In this document: positions 17,684 to 27,057 of the stretch, piece after piece | Numbering within the stretch: the first letter of the stretch is position 1 | Layout of the letters: each line of letters opens with the position of its first letter | Program-made: the position numbers and the translations under genes | Notes under the pieces: generated by a model | The model's database searches: none | The model's input: only the letters and a program-made list of their open reading frames with translations | Told to the model about the DNA's origin: nothing | NCBI GenBank assembly: GCA_963546395.1 | Contig: CAUUMS010000006.1 | Span: 36,316 to 100,315, forward strand | Origin: Bacteroides_D sp963546395 | Lineage (GTDB): Bacteria; Bacteroidota; Bacteroidia; Bacteroidales; CAJPTX01 | DNA length: 64,000 nucleotides | Reading direction: 5' to 3'

Positions 17684-18292
17684 ATGGAGATGGACGACTA
17701 CAGATTGCAGAAGAGAGCCCTACGTAAGGAGGTGCGGGCGCAGATTGCCAGCCTGAGTGAAGGGCAACGCCAACGTGAGGCTAACGCTGTGTTTGCGGGG
17801 CTACGGGCCCTGCATGCATTCCACGAGGCCCGCACAGTTCTCCTATTCTGGAGCATGGATGATGAGCTGCCAACTCGTCAGGCTGTGGAGGCACTACGCG
17901 CCGAACGGCGAGTGGCCCTCCCCGTGGTGCGTGGCGATGAGCTAGAGCTCTACGAATACACGGGAGCCGACTGCCTACGGGCCGTTCCGCCCTATGGCAT
18001 CGAGGAGCCAACGGGCACACCCATCGTGGCAGATGGGGACGTAGACCTAATCGTGGTGCCTGGCGTAGCTTTCGACCGGCACCTAGGACGCATGGGACGG
18101 GGAAAGGGATTCTACGATAGGCTGTTTGCCCGCATCCCACGGGCCCTCCGCATCGGGGTGTGCTTCGCCTGCCAGGTGGTGCCCACAGTGCCCATGGAAC
18201 CCCATGATTGGCCCATGGATGGGCTCATCACCGCCGAGGGTGATCCCGCACTGGTGAGCGGGGTACTCAGTCAGCGTCTATGCGCTAACTAA
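17684..18292 (+). CDS. 5-formyltetrahydrofolate cyclo-ligase
   Basis: 202 residues. It converts 5-formyl-THF to 5,10-methenyl-THF with ATP. The N-terminus (LQKRALRKEVRAQIASL) and the substrate/ATP loop GRGKGFYDR are the family hallmarks, and VPGVAFDRHLGRMGRGKG precedes it as usual. Length is normal. It lies 180 bases after fhs on the same strand, consistent with a folate one-carbon role. The start MEMDDYRLQKRALRK at 17684 is short of other options and fits the family. Confidence 0.93.
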   Translation: MEMDDYRLQKRALRKEVRAQIASLSEGQRQREANAVFAGLRALHAFHEARTVLLFWSMDDELPTRQAVEALRAERRVALPVVRGDELELYEYTGADCLRAVPPYGIEEPTGTPIVADGDVDLIVVPGVAFDRHLGRMGRGKGFYDRLFARIPRALRIGVCFACQVVPTVPMEPHDWPMDGLITAEGDPALVSGVLSQRLCAN

Positions 18293-18318
18293 TGCGGGAG
18301 GGGGCACCTGAAAAGTGC

Positions 18319-18326
18319 TACCTTTG
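18319..18326 (+). promoter_or_regulatory. -7 box for hisS
   Basis: TACCTTTG, 31 bases upstream of the ATG at 18357. It overlaps an upstream GTG that would otherwise be the longest start, arguing for the shorter protein. No -33 box seen. Confidence 0.55.
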
Positions 18327-18356
18327 CCGCACGCATTGGCTAACACGACAAGACGA

Positions 18357-19736
18357 ATGGGTGCAGAACGGGTAACGGTGCCGAAGGGTATGCGCGATTT
18401 CTCCCCGCTGGAGATGCTGCGCCGAGGCCATATATTCGATACCGTGCGTGGCGTGTTCGCACTCTTCGGCTATGCGGCTTTGGAGACCCCCTCTATGGAG
18501 AATCTCTCCACGCTCCTGGGCAAGTACGGGGATGAGGGGGATAAGCTGCTCTACCGGGTGCTGAACTCGGGCGACTTCCTACGAGATGTGCCAACCGATG
18601 TGCTCCACGAGGGCCGCTCGGAGACCCTTGTCAAGCATATAGCCGACCGGGGTATGCGGTACGACCTGACGGTGCCATTTGCCCGCTACGTATCGCAAAA
18701 CTGGCAACAGCTGCCACGCCCCTTCAAGCGCTACCAGATACAGCCTGTGTGGCGAGCCGATAGGCCCCAGAAGGGACGCTACCGGGAGTTCTACCAATGT
18801 GACGTGGATGTGGTGGGGAGCGAGTCCCTCATGTGCGAGCTCGAGCTGCTACAGATCGTCGAGGCCGTATTTGGCCGGCTAGGACTCCAGGTCACAATCC
18901 ACATCAATAACCGCAAGGTGCTAGCAGCCCTAGCCGATCGGCTGGGGAAGAGCGACCAGCTGGTCGACATGACCGTGGCCATCGACAAGATGGAGAAGGT
19001 GGGAGTGGATGGTGTACGCACCGAGCTACTCGCAAAGGGCTTCAGCCCCACGGAGATAGAAACCCTGGTGCAAGTCGTGAGCAGCGAGGGTAGCAATGAG
19101 GAACGCCTCGCTGTGCTAGAGGGTGCCATTGCCGGTAGCCCCATGGGAGAGCTCGGCATCTCGGAGGTGCGCTCGCTACTGCAACTCGCCAATGAGTCGG
19201 GCCTGACTACGCCACTGGTGCTAGATCTGTCACTGGCCCGGGGGCTGAACTACTACACGGGTGCCATCTTCGAGGTGAAGGCCCAGGGTGTGAGCATCGG
19301 CTCAGTGTGCGGCGGAGGGCGATATGACAACTTGACAGCCATATTCGGACTCGACGGTGTCAGTGGGGTTGGCATCTCCTTCGGTGCTGACAGGATATAT
19401 GATGCCATGCTAGAGAAGGGTCTCTTCCCCACGGACGTAGAGCAGGGGCTCGACGTGCTCATCCTCAACACGCCGGGTGAGGACGTGAGGACGTTTGCCC
19501 TCCAGATGGCGAAAGTGGCCAGGGAGTTCGGACTGCGTGCCATGGTGTATCCCGATGCGGCAAAATTTCGTAAGCAGATGGACTATGCCAATCGCCGAGG
19601 CGTGCGGCTCGTCATCATCGCAGGTGAGGACGAGTGGGCTCGTGGCGAGGTGTCAATCAAGGATTTACAGAGCGGTGAGCAGCATCTCATCCCCAAGGGT
19701 GAGGTACCTCAACGCTTGGGCCAGCTGGCAAAATAG
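18357..19736 (+). CDS. hisS: Histidine--tRNA ligase
   Basis: 459 residues from ATG 18357 (MGAERVTVPKGMRDFSP). It is a class II aminoacyl-tRNA synthetase that charges tRNA-His. Visible are motif 1 (KGMRDFSP region), motif 2 RPQKGRYREFYQCDVD, the histidine-specific loop RGLNYYTG, motif 3 GGGRYDNL, and a C-terminal anticodon-binding domain (QMDYANRRGVRLVIIAGEDEW). Slightly longer than typical bacterial HisS (~425), as in Bacteroidota. A GTG 14 codons upstream falls in the promoter and is rejected. hutH begins 21 bases downstream. Confidence 0.96.
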   Translation: MGAERVTVPKGMRDFSPLEMLRRGHIFDTVRGVFALFGYAALETPSMENLSTLLGKYGDEGDKLLYRVLNSGDFLRDVPTDVLHEGRSETLVKHIADRGMRYDLTVPFARYVSQNWQQLPRPFKRYQIQPVWRADRPQKGRYREFYQCDVDVVGSESLMCELELLQIVEAVFGRLGLQVTIHINNRKVLAALADRLGKSDQLVDMTVAIDKMEKVGVDGVRTELLAKGFSPTEIETLVQVVSSEGSNEERLAVLEGAIAGSPMGELGISEVRSLLQLANESGLTTPLVLDLSLARGLNYYTGAIFEVKAQGVSIGSVCGGGRYDNLTAIFGLDGVSGVGISFGADRIYDAMLEKGLFPTDVEQGLDVLILNTPGEDVRTFALQMAKVAREFGLRAMVYPDAAKFRKQMDYANRRGVRLVIIAGEDEWARGEVSIKDLQSGEQHLIPKGEVPQRLGQLAK

Positions 19737-19757
19737 CATTAACGGAAGGATTGCGGA

Positions 19758-21257
19758 ATGGCTAAGACATTCGAGATAACCCCAGCAACATTGACGCTCG
19801 AGCAGCTGCAAGCCCTGCTCGATGACCACGAGATTCGGGTAGAGCTCTCTGCCGAATCGGAGGCGCGCATAGCAAAGTGCCGTGCCTACCTCGACCGTAA
19901 GGTAGCCGAGGTAGACCGCCCCGTGTACGGGGTGACGACGGGGTTCGGCTCGCTCTGCAATCGGGTGATATCGCCCGCAGAACTCGCCACGCTGCAACGT
20001 AACCTCGTGATGTCCCACGCATGCAGCACGGGAGCAGAGTTGGCCCCAGAGCTCATCCGCCTGATGCTACTGCTGAAGGCTCACGCCCTGTCCCTAGGCA
20101 ACTCGGGCGTACAGGTGTGCACGGTGAAGCGTATACTCGACTTCTACAACCACGGCGTACTGCCTGTGGTATTCGACCGTGGCTCCCTGGGTGCCTCGGG
20201 CGACTTGGCTCCACTGGCTAACCTGTTCCTCCCCCTCCTGGGGCTCGGCGAGGTGCGGTTCGGCGGTGAGCGTAGGCCCGCTGAAGAGGTGCTAGCACAC
20301 TTCGGCTGGCAGCCCATTGAGCTGCAATCCAAGGAGGGACTCGCCCTGCTGAATGGGACGCAATTCATGAGTGCCCACGGTGTCTATGCCATGCTACAGG
20401 CCCGTAGGCTAGCTAACTGGGCTGACACCATAGCTGCCCTCTCTCTCGAGGGCTTCGATGGGCGTATAGACCCATTCCATCCCAACATTCAGGCCGTGCG
20501 TGGCCACAAGGGGCAACAGGAGTGCGCCCAGAACATACGCACCCTACTCGAGGGTAGTCAGCTCATCGTCCGTGAGAAGGCCCATGTGCAGGATCCCTAC
20601 TCATTCCGCTGCGTGCCGCAGGTGCACGGGGCATGCCGTGATGCCATCCGCTACGTGGAGGGCGTGGTGCTAACGGAGATCAACTCGGTAACCGATAACC
20701 CGACGGTGTGGCCCGATGAGGATCTGGTGATCTCGGGTGGTAATTTTCACGGAGAGCCGTTGGCCCTGGCCTACGACTTCCTGGCAATGGCACTCTCTGA
20801 GCTGGGCAATATATCCGAACGTCGCACGGCCCAGCTCATACTCGGGCTGCGCGATCTGCCCGAGTTCCTGGTGTCGAAGCCGGGGCTCAATTCCGGCTTC
20901 ATGATACCCCAGTACGCCGCAGCGGCCATGGTGAGCCAGAACAAACAGCTCTGCTGTCCCGCCAGCGTAGACTCCATCGTCTCATCCAATGGGCAAGAAG
21001 ACCTCGTGTCGATGGGGGGTAATGCAGCCACGAAGCTGCTACGGGTGGTTGACAACCTGGAGCGCATCCTCGGCATTGAGCTGATGAATGCAGCACAGGC
21101 CATGGAATTCCGCCGTCCTCTCAAGAGCTCACCCAAGCTCGAGGCTGTGCTTGCAGCCTACCGCAAGGTGGTAGCCCCCGTGGATGAGGATCGGGTGATG
21201 TACACTGAGATCGAGCGTAGCCGCGAATTCCTGCACTCGGCCCAGCTGCCGTTGTAA
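19758..21257 (+). CDS. hutH: Histidine ammonia-lyase
   Basis: 499 residues. It deaminates histidine to urocanate, the first step of histidine degradation, in the cytoplasm. The Ala-Ser-Gly triad that cyclises to the MIO cofactor is at 146-148 (GSLGASGDLAPLA), and the active-site tyrosine is in VYGVTTGFG near residue 57. Normal length. The other hut genes are not adjacent; the neighbours are hisS upstream and ruvX three bases downstream, so the gene sits in a housekeeping run. Amino-acid fermentation is the likely use. Confidence 0.95.
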   Translation: MAKTFEITPATLTLEQLQALLDDHEIRVELSAESEARIAKCRAYLDRKVAEVDRPVYGVTTGFGSLCNRVISPAELATLQRNLVMSHACSTGAELAPELIRLMLLLKAHALSLGNSGVQVCTVKRILDFYNHGVLPVVFDRGSLGASGDLAPLANLFLPLLGLGEVRFGGERRPAEEVLAHFGWQPIELQSKEGLALLNGTQFMSAHGVYAMLQARRLANWADTIAALSLEGFDGRIDPFHPNIQAVRGHKGQQECAQNIRTLLEGSQLIVREKAHVQDPYSFRCVPQVHGACRDAIRYVEGVVLTEINSVTDNPTVWPDEDLVISGGNFHGEPLALAYDFLAMALSELGNISERRTAQLILGLRDLPEFLVSKPGLNSGFMIPQYAAAAMVSQNKQLCCPASVDSIVSSNGQEDLVSMGGNAATKLLRVVDNLERILGIELMNAAQAMEFRRPLKSSPKLEAVLAAYRKVVAPVDEDRVMYTEIERSREFLHSAQLPL

Positions 21258-21260
21258 CCG

Positions 21261-21689
21261 ATGGCGCGTATCGTGGCCCTCGACGTAGGGCGGAAACGCA
21301 CGGGCATCGCCGTAACGGATCCGGAGCAAGTCATCAGCACCGGGCTCACCACCCTGCCCACGGGTGAGATTGCCGACTTCCTGGTGCAATACCTCCAGCA
21401 AGAGCCTGTAGAGGCTCTTGTGGTGGGGGCTCCACGCACCGTGCGGAACGAGGTGTCTGAGGCTGAACGATACATCGAGCCCCTGATCAATCGCATCCGG
21501 AAACTACTCCCCCAGCTGCCACTGCATCGCTACGACGAGCGGTTTACCAGCATACTGGCCCACCGTATCCTGCTGGAGGGTGGGGCCACCAAGCAGCAAC
21601 GAAGGGACAAGGGGCTAGTGGACAAGGTGAGCGCCACGCTCATCCTGGAGTCGTACCTAGAGTCAAGAGAAAGGAAACAGTCGCTGTGA
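21261..21689 (+). CDS. ruvX: Putative pre-16S rRNA nuclease / Holliday-junction resolvase-like protein (YqgF)
   Basis: 142 residues, RNase H fold. N-terminal ALDVGRKRTGIAVTD carries the first catalytic aspartate, VVGAPRTVRNEVSEAE the middle region, and DERFTSILAHRILL with KDKGLVDKVSATLILESYL the C-terminal acidic motif. The family processes the 5' end of 16S rRNA. Starts 3 bases after hutH; its stop overlaps the def start (GTGA). Confidence 0.93.
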   Translation: MARIVALDVGRKRTGIAVTDPEQVISTGLTTLPTGEIADFLVQYLQQEPVEALVVGAPRTVRNEVSEAERYIEPLINRIRKLLPQLPLHRYDERFTSILAHRILLEGGATKQQRRDKGLVDKVSATLILESYLESRERKQSL

Positions 21690-22237
21690 TAAGGACAATA
21701 TACGTGTACGGCTCCCCCGTGCTTCGGCAGATGTGCCATGACATACAGCCCGACTACCCCGACTTGCAGCAGCTGCTAGTAGACATGTGGGAGACCATGC
21801 GCAAGTCGGACGGCGTGGGACTCGCCGCGCCGCAGATAGGGCTCCCCATCCGGCTCTTCGTGATAGACGCATCCTCCTTTGCCGACCAGCAGCCCGAGCT
21901 GGCCGGATTCCAGCGGACATTCATCAATGCGCACATCCTGGAACGCTTTGACGGGGAGTACGCATTCAACGAGGGTTGCCTCAGCCTCCCCGGGGTGCAC
22001 GAGGACGTACGTCGGCCTGCCAGCATTCGCATGCAGTGGGTGGATGAGGAGTTTGTGCCCCACGAAGAGGTCTTCACCGGGATCACGGCCCGCATCATCC
22101 AGCACGAGTACGACCACATTGACGGCCGGCTATTCATCGACCTGATATCCCCCATGCGTCGGCGGATGCTTCAGGGCAAACTGAAGAACATGTCGCGTGG
22201 CCGATTCTCCGCCAGTTACCCGTGCCGGGTGGGCTAA
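21686..22237 (+). CDS. def: Peptide deformylase
   Basis: 183 residues from a GTG at 21686 that overlaps the ruvX stop by GTGA, implying translational coupling. It removes the formyl group from nascent N-termini. The three metal/active-site motifs are present: GVGLAAPQIG, EGCLSLPG and QHEYDHIDG. N-terminus MIRTIYVYGSPVLRQMC is standard. The 3' end overlaps the predicted comEC start by 41 bases. Confidence 0.96.
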   Translation: MIRTIYVYGSPVLRQMCHDIQPDYPDLQQLLVDMWETMRKSDGVGLAAPQIGLPIRLFVIDASSFADQQPELAGFQRTFINAHILERFDGEYAFNEGCLSLPGVHEDVRRPASIRMQWVDEEFVPHEEVFTGITARIIQHEYDHIDGRLFIDLISPMRRRMLQGKLKNMSRGRFSASYPCRVG

Positions 22238-24350
22238 GGCGCATCGACTCCTGCGTCGCCTTGTAGGCCCCAGGGCCGCATGGCCCTCATCCCGTGGGCT
22301 GGGGTTGCACACCCTCGGGTATGCCATCGCCTACGGGACCGGCGTCTTCCTCTCGAAATACTACCGCCTTCCGCTCCCGCCCTGGGAGTGGCTATGGATT
22401 GTCCCCGCAGGACTGCTAGTGCTCCACCTATGCGGGAGGCCCCGTCAGCGTGCGGGGCTCCGCATTCTCATGGCCACAGGTAACCTGGCACTCCTACTAG
22501 CAGGCTGGGGTTTAGGCTCGCAGGCATGGCAGGCGACTGACAATCCGCTCCCCACCACAGGCACCTTCTCCTGCATTGCCACCATAGAGGAGACTCCGAG
22601 TCCGACACGGCGACTGGTGCAAGTGCATCACGCCTTCGATGCAGGCCGGTGGCACGATGTGCAGCGGCGCATTACGCTACGGTGCCGACGCCGTGATTCC
22701 ATCCTACAGAACGCCAAGCGAGGTGAGACGTATCTGCTCCTCCTCGCCCCCACGGAAGTTGCGCCCCCAAATCCGCACGCATTCTCCTACGACGACTGGC
22801 AACGCCGTCACGGCATTGTAGGCAGCTACGAGGCCTGCCCGGGCCTCAGCAGTCGCCTCGGGAGCACCACACCCCCATCGCCCGGATGGTTCAGACGCAT
22901 GCACCAGACCATGGAGCAACGTCTGATGTCGTTGCCACTAGACGAGCGGGCGCGTGGACTTATCATCGCCATGAGTCTAGGCGAGAAGAGCCACCTCCTC
23001 GCCGAGGTACGAGCCGCATTCCAGCAGAGCGGACTCGCACACGTGCTAGCCCTATCGGGACTCCACGTAGGAATCATCTACGGATTCATTTACGGCTTCA
23101 GCCAGCTATTCCTGAGCTTCACGCTCTGGCGTAGGATGCTACGCTACGGGTTGCCACTGCTAGGCGTGTGGCTTTTCACCGCCATCGTGGGCTTCTCGCC
23201 CTCATTGCTGCGGGCCGCCGCCATGCTCACCGCCCTCACCTGGCACAAGGTGAGCCTAGGGACCAATCGTCCCCTGGGCTCCATCGCGCTCGCCGCGCTC
23301 CTCATCCTGCTCGTAGATCCCCTGTCGCTATGGGACATGGGATTCCAGCTCTCCTTTGCCGCCGTGCTCGGCATACTAGGCTTCTACCGACCACTACGCA
23401 GCCTCTGGCACACCCGTCGCTGGGTTCTCCGCTGGAGCTGGGAGCTTATGTGCGTCTCCACCGCCGCGCAGCTAGGCACACTGCCCCTGGTGCTGATGCA
23501 CTTTGGCACCTTCCCCACCTTCTCGCTGCTATCCAACCTGTGCGCCATCCCCCTCGTCACAGTGCTTGTGCCCATCACCCTACTTGCGGCCCTACTGCCA
23601 CAGGGGCTCCTCATCACCTCGTACCTCAGCGAAGTCATCGGGTGGCTCAGCAGCGCACTCCTATGGTGCACCGACCACGTGGCCACGCTCCCCTATGCCC
23701 AGCTTGTGGGGCTACGCATCGATCCGCAGTGGGCCCTCATCCTCACCGCGGGACTCACAGCTGTCACCATAGCCCTTTGGAGCAAGCGGCGAACGGTGCT
23801 GTGGGCAGGCGGAGCCCTGATCGGCGTGGTGGCCTTCAGCCTCATCCTCAAGGCGCGCACGACGTGGCAGCAAGAGGAGTGGGTGGCATTCCACAGCCCG
23901 GGCATCAGCCTCGTCAGCCATCGGCAGGGTCGGCACATCCGGTTCGTGAGCACCAGGCCCTCACCCTGGGGGCGACGCATCATCGACGACTACGCATCGG
24001 GCATCCCCCTCGCCAGCATCCATGATGCATCAGGCGATTCCCACGTTGTCACCCCCACCCCGGCGGGCCGCCTCATTCGGCTCGGAGGGCAATCGATCCT
24101 GCTCGCCGATCCCACGGCTGCCCAGACGCATGACGAATGCGAGCAGACTGTCGATGTGCTAGTGGCAGGCCATTGCCCCGACAGCACCCTCGCCACGCTT
24201 ATCGAGCAGCTATCGCCCGTGCTTGTGCTTGCGGACGGCAGTACCCCCAGTTGGCGCATTGCCGCCCTGCGCCAGTTGTGCGAGCAAGCGGGCACTCCTC
24301 TCCACAACACCCACACGCAAGGCTATCGGCTTTGGCGTGCTGCGCGCTAA
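22197..24350 (+). CDS. comEC: ComEC/Rec2-family DNA uptake membrane protein
   Basis: 717 residues. It probably forms the inner-membrane channel for single-stranded DNA during natural transformation. The N-terminal part has two to three membrane segments and a DUF4131-like region; the central Competence domain has the conserved LALSGLHVGIIYG and about seven further membrane segments. The C-terminal ~170 residues form the short soluble domain usual in Bacteroidota, with no clear metallo-beta-lactamase HxHxDH. The GTG start at 22197 lies inside def; a later start cannot be excluded because the first ~25 residues are basic and not conserved. Confidence 0.9.
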   Translation: MADSPPVTRAGWAKAHRLLRRLVGPRAAWPSSRGLGLHTLGYAIAYGTGVFLSKYYRLPLPPWEWLWIVPAGLLVLHLCGRPRQRAGLRILMATGNLALLLAGWGLGSQAWQATDNPLPTTGTFSCIATIEETPSPTRRLVQVHHAFDAGRWHDVQRRITLRCRRRDSILQNAKRGETYLLLLAPTEVAPPNPHAFSYDDWQRRHGIVGSYEACPGLSSRLGSTTPPSPGWFRRMHQTMEQRLMSLPLDERARGLIIAMSLGEKSHLLAEVRAAFQQSGLAHVLALSGLHVGIIYGFIYGFSQLFLSFTLWRRMLRYGLPLLGVWLFTAIVGFSPSLLRAAAMLTALTWHKVSLGTNRPLGSIALAALLILLVDPLSLWDMGFQLSFAAVLGILGFYRPLRSLWHTRRWVLRWSWELMCVSTAAQLGTLPLVLMHFGTFPTFSLLSNLCAIPLVTVLVPITLLAALLPQGLLITSYLSEVIGWLSSALLWCTDHVATLPYAQLVGLRIDPQWALILTAGLTAVTIALWSKRRTVLWAGGALIGVVAFSLILKARTTWQQEEWVAFHSPGISLVSHRQGRHIRFVSTRPSPWGRRIIDDYASGIPLASIHDASGDSHVVTPTPAGRLIRLGGQSILLADPTAAQTHDECEQTVDVLVAGHCPDSTLATLIEQLSPVLVLADGSTPSWRIAALRQLCEQAGTPLHNTHTQGYRLWRAAR

Positions 24351-24354
24351 TCGG

Positions 24355-24407
24355 GCACGCAGATCTACTCCCCTGCCCCATCCGGGCATGACATGCGCCC
24401 TGCGTGC
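24355..24407 (+). terminator. Possible hairpin terminator after comEC
   Basis: GCACGCAG (24355-24362) pairs with CTGCGTGC (24400-24407) around an inner TGCCC/GGGCA hairpin. No T-run follows, so termination is uncertain; it could also be the start of the dnaK leader. Confidence 0.3.
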
Positions 24408-24526
24408 GTCAGAATGACAGACAAACGGCTCTAGGCACGCTGCGCAGAGGGCTGGCACGATGCTTGCTACTGCTAGGGCGTAACAGTGTGCGAAACGAGA
24501 AATCCGCAGGATAAGGAGACAATATA

Positions 24527-26422
24527 ATGGGTAAAATCATCGGTATAGACCTAGGCACGACCAACTCGTGCGTAGCAGTCATGGAGGGCAATGAGCCCGT
24601 TGTCATTGCCAACAGCGAGGGTAAGCGTACAACGCCCTCCATCGTGGCCTTTGTGGACAACGGGGAGCGCAAGGTGGGCGATCCGGCCAAACGGCAGGCC
24701 ATCACCAACCCCACGCGCACCATCTTTTCAATCAAGCGGTTCATGGGCGAGACCTACGACCAGATGGCCAAGGAGCTCGAGCATGTGCCCTACACCGTCG
24801 TCCGGGGTGACAACAACACCCCGCGCGTAGACATCGAGGGGCGGCTGTACTCCCCACAAGAGATCTCGGCTATGATTCTTCAGAAGATGAAGAAGACGGC
24901 CGAGGACTACCTGGGGCAGGAGGTAACTGAAGCCGTCATCACGGTGCCGGCGTACTTCAGCGACTCGCAGCGTCAGGCCACTAAGGAGGCGGGCGAAATT
25001 GCGGGCCTCACGGTGCGCCGTGTCATCAACGAGCCCACGGCCGCGGCTCTTGCCTACGGGCTCGACAAGAACCATGTAGACCAGAAGGTGGCCGTCTTCG
25101 ACCTCGGGGGTGGGACGTTCGACATCTCCATCCTGGAGCTGAGTGACGGGCTGTTCGAGGTGAAATCGACCAACGGCGATACGCACCTGGGGGGTGACGA
25201 CTTCGACCGGGCCATCATCAACTGGCTAGCCGACGAGTTTCAGAAGGACGAGGGGGTAGATCTGCGCAAGGATCCGATGGCACTTCAGCGCCTCAAGGAG
25301 GCCGCTGAGAAGGCGAAGATAGAGCTCAGCTCTAGCACGGAGACCGAGATCAACCTCCCGTACATCATGCCGGTGGATGGGGTGCCCAAACACCTGGTGA
25401 AGAAGCTGACGCGGGCGCAGTTCGAGAAGCTATGCGACTCGCTCATTCAGGCCACCATTGAGCCTTGCCGTAGGGCGTTGTCCGACGCGGGGCTCCAGCC
25501 GAGCGACATCAACGAGGTGATACTCGTGGGTGGCTCCACCCGTATACCGGCCATCCAGGCCCTGGTGGAGAAGTTCTTTGGCCGCACCCCCAGCAAGGGT
25601 GTCAACCCCGACGAGGTGGTGGCCATTGGTGCCGCCGTGCAGGGTGGCGTGCTCACGGGCGAGGTGAAGGACGTGCTCCTGATCGACGTGACACCGCTCT
25701 CGCTGGGCATCGAGACCATGGGTGGCGTGTTTACGCGGCTCATCGAATCGAACAGCACGATACCGGCCCGCAAGTCGGAAACCTTCTCCACGGCCACTGA
25801 CAATCAGCCCTCGGTGGAGATCCACGTGTTGCAGGGCGAGCGTCCCATGGCGAAGGACAATAAGACCATCGGTCGTTTCATGCTCGACGGCATACGTCCG
25901 GCTCCGCGCGGGGTGCCCCAGATAGAGGTGTCATTTGACATCGATGCTAACGGCATCCTCAACGTCTCGGCGAAGGACAAGGACACGGGTAAGGAGCAGA
26001 AGATCCGCATAGAGGCCTCCTCGGGGCTCTCGCAGGAAGAGATTACCCGCATGCGCGACGAGGCGAAGGCCAACGAGGCCGCCGACCGCCGTGCACGTGA
26101 TGAGGCCGACAAAATCAACAAGGCCGACAGCATGGTGTTCCAGAGCGAGAAGCAGCTGAAGGAGTTTGCCGACAAGCTGCCCGCCGACAAGAAAGCCACC
26201 ATCGAGGAGGCCGTCAAGGAGCTGAAGGCCGCGCACGACAGCCGCAACATCGAGGCCATCGATGGGCTCATCGAGAAGCTGAACAATGCGTGGGCCGCGG
26301 CATCCTCGGAGATGTACGATGGGCAGAAGGGTAGCCAAGAAGCCCCTAACGCACAGGGCGGTGGCCAGGGCCCCAAGGATGACGGCGAAGTCACCGACGT
26401 AGACTTCGAAGAGGTGAAGTAG
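24527..26422 (+). CDS. dnaK: Chaperone DnaK (Hsp70)
   Basis: 631 residues. It is the ATP-dependent Hsp70 chaperone. N-terminal MGKIIGIDLGTTNSCVAVMEG, phosphate loop DLGGGTFDISIL, VGGSTRIPAIQ and the substrate-binding domain linker (DVLLIDVTPLSLGIE) are all intact. The acidic C-terminus DVDFEEVK is the co-chaperone tail. An AAGGAG-like site precedes the ATG. dnaJ and grpE are not adjacent. I see no obvious heat-shock operator in the 176-base upstream gap. A strong terminator follows. Confidence 0.97.
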   Translation: MGKIIGIDLGTTNSCVAVMEGNEPVVIANSEGKRTTPSIVAFVDNGERKVGDPAKRQAITNPTRTIFSIKRFMGETYDQMAKELEHVPYTVVRGDNNTPRVDIEGRLYSPQEISAMILQKMKKTAEDYLGQEVTEAVITVPAYFSDSQRQATKEAGEIAGLTVRRVINEPTAAALAYGLDKNHVDQKVAVFDLGGGTFDISILELSDGLFEVKSTNGDTHLGGDDFDRAIINWLADEFQKDEGVDLRKDPMALQRLKEAAEKAKIELSSSTETEINLPYIMPVDGVPKHLVKKLTRAQFEKLCDSLIQATIEPCRRALSDAGLQPSDINEVILVGGSTRIPAIQALVEKFFGRTPSKGVNPDEVVAIGAAVQGGVLTGEVKDVLLIDVTPLSLGIETMGGVFTRLIESNSTIPARKSETFSTATDNQPSVEIHVLQGERPMAKDNKTIGRFMLDGIRPAPRGVPQIEVSFDIDANGILNVSAKDKDTGKEQKIRIEASSGLSQEEITRMRDEAKANEAADRRARDEADKINKADSMVFQSEKQLKEFADKLPADKKATIEEAVKELKAAHDSRNIEAIDGLIEKLNNAWAAASSEMYDGQKGSQEAPNAQGGGQGPKDDGEVTDVDFEEVK

Positions 26423-26460
26423 GCTGCGCAAGGCCTCTGGCTGAGGCGCAAGGTAGAGAC

Positions 26461-26498
26461 GCACCCGTGGGGGATCATCCCTGCGGGTGCTCTTTTTT
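26461..26498 (+). terminator. Terminator of dnaK
   Basis: GCACCCG (26461-26467) pairs with CGGGTGC (26484-26490), with inner GGG/CCC pairs, followed by TCTTTTTT. Confidence 0.92.
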
Positions 26499-26576
26499 AT
26501 GCATACACTGCGGTCAAGTGGCTGCTCACAGCCGACCGTGCGGCACGCTGCGAGCTACTGATGGCGTAGCAACGAC

Positions 26577-26618
26577 GTACCAAGTCCCTATTTAGCAGGC
26601 CAAATAGGGACTTGGTAC
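26577..26618. repeat. Dispersed palindromic repeat, copy 1
   Basis: Perfect 17-bp inverted repeat GTACCAAGTCCCTATTT (26577-26593) and its complement (26602-26618), loop AGCAGGCC. A second copy is at 48057-48098. Flanking bases are also alike (GTAGCA about 10 bases before the left arm; GCGAG about 15 after the right arm). No T-run, no transposase. It lies between the dnaK terminator and the hsdS remnant. Confidence 0.85.
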
Positions 26619-26704
26619 CTGCTTGCCACAGCGAGGCCCTGTTGCATCTAGCAGGACGATAGACATGCGCTGGGGTAGCGAAACCTCAACGGTGCTCCCT
26701 CATC

Positions 26705-27034
26705 TCAGCTCGGGTGCTCAATCTCTCGCTCCACGAAACGCACCGCCTCCTCCAGCAGTTGCTGCGCCTCACGACGCAGGGCAACGCTCTGCTGCACATG
26801 GCTAGCAATGGCAGCCTGCTCATCGGCCCGAATGAGTGGGAGGGGTATCCGCTCGAATGCCGTCCTATCGACGCTCGGCTGGATAGAGCCCGAGCAAGCC
26901 CGCCTCATCAGCTGCTGAATGGGGACCGACTTGAACAGCACAAGCAGCGTCTCGGGGCTAAGCGCTGAAGGCAGGAGCATCTAACCAATAATACCACCTC
27001 CCTCTTCGGCAACATCACTCCGTGCTGGGAGCAT
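26705..27034 (-). pseudogene. Remnant of a type I restriction specificity subunit (hsdS C-terminal part)
   Basis: About 110 codons. A fragment starting MLPARSDVAEEGGGIIG is interrupted by TAG at 26981-26983. The frame then resumes as a 91-residue segment beginning MLLPSALSPETLLVLFKS. It ends with ADEQAAIASHVQQSVALRREAQ and a helix with LLEEAVRFVEREIE, the usual C-terminal target-recognition/coiled-coil signature of HsdS-like proteins. The N-terminal recognition domain, hsdM and hsdR are absent. It begins directly beyond the mutY stop, so mutY is intact. It could be expressed as a 91-residue fragment, but decay is more likely. Confidence 0.65.
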
Positions 27035-27057
27035 TACAGCATGCCTGGGCTGTCAGG

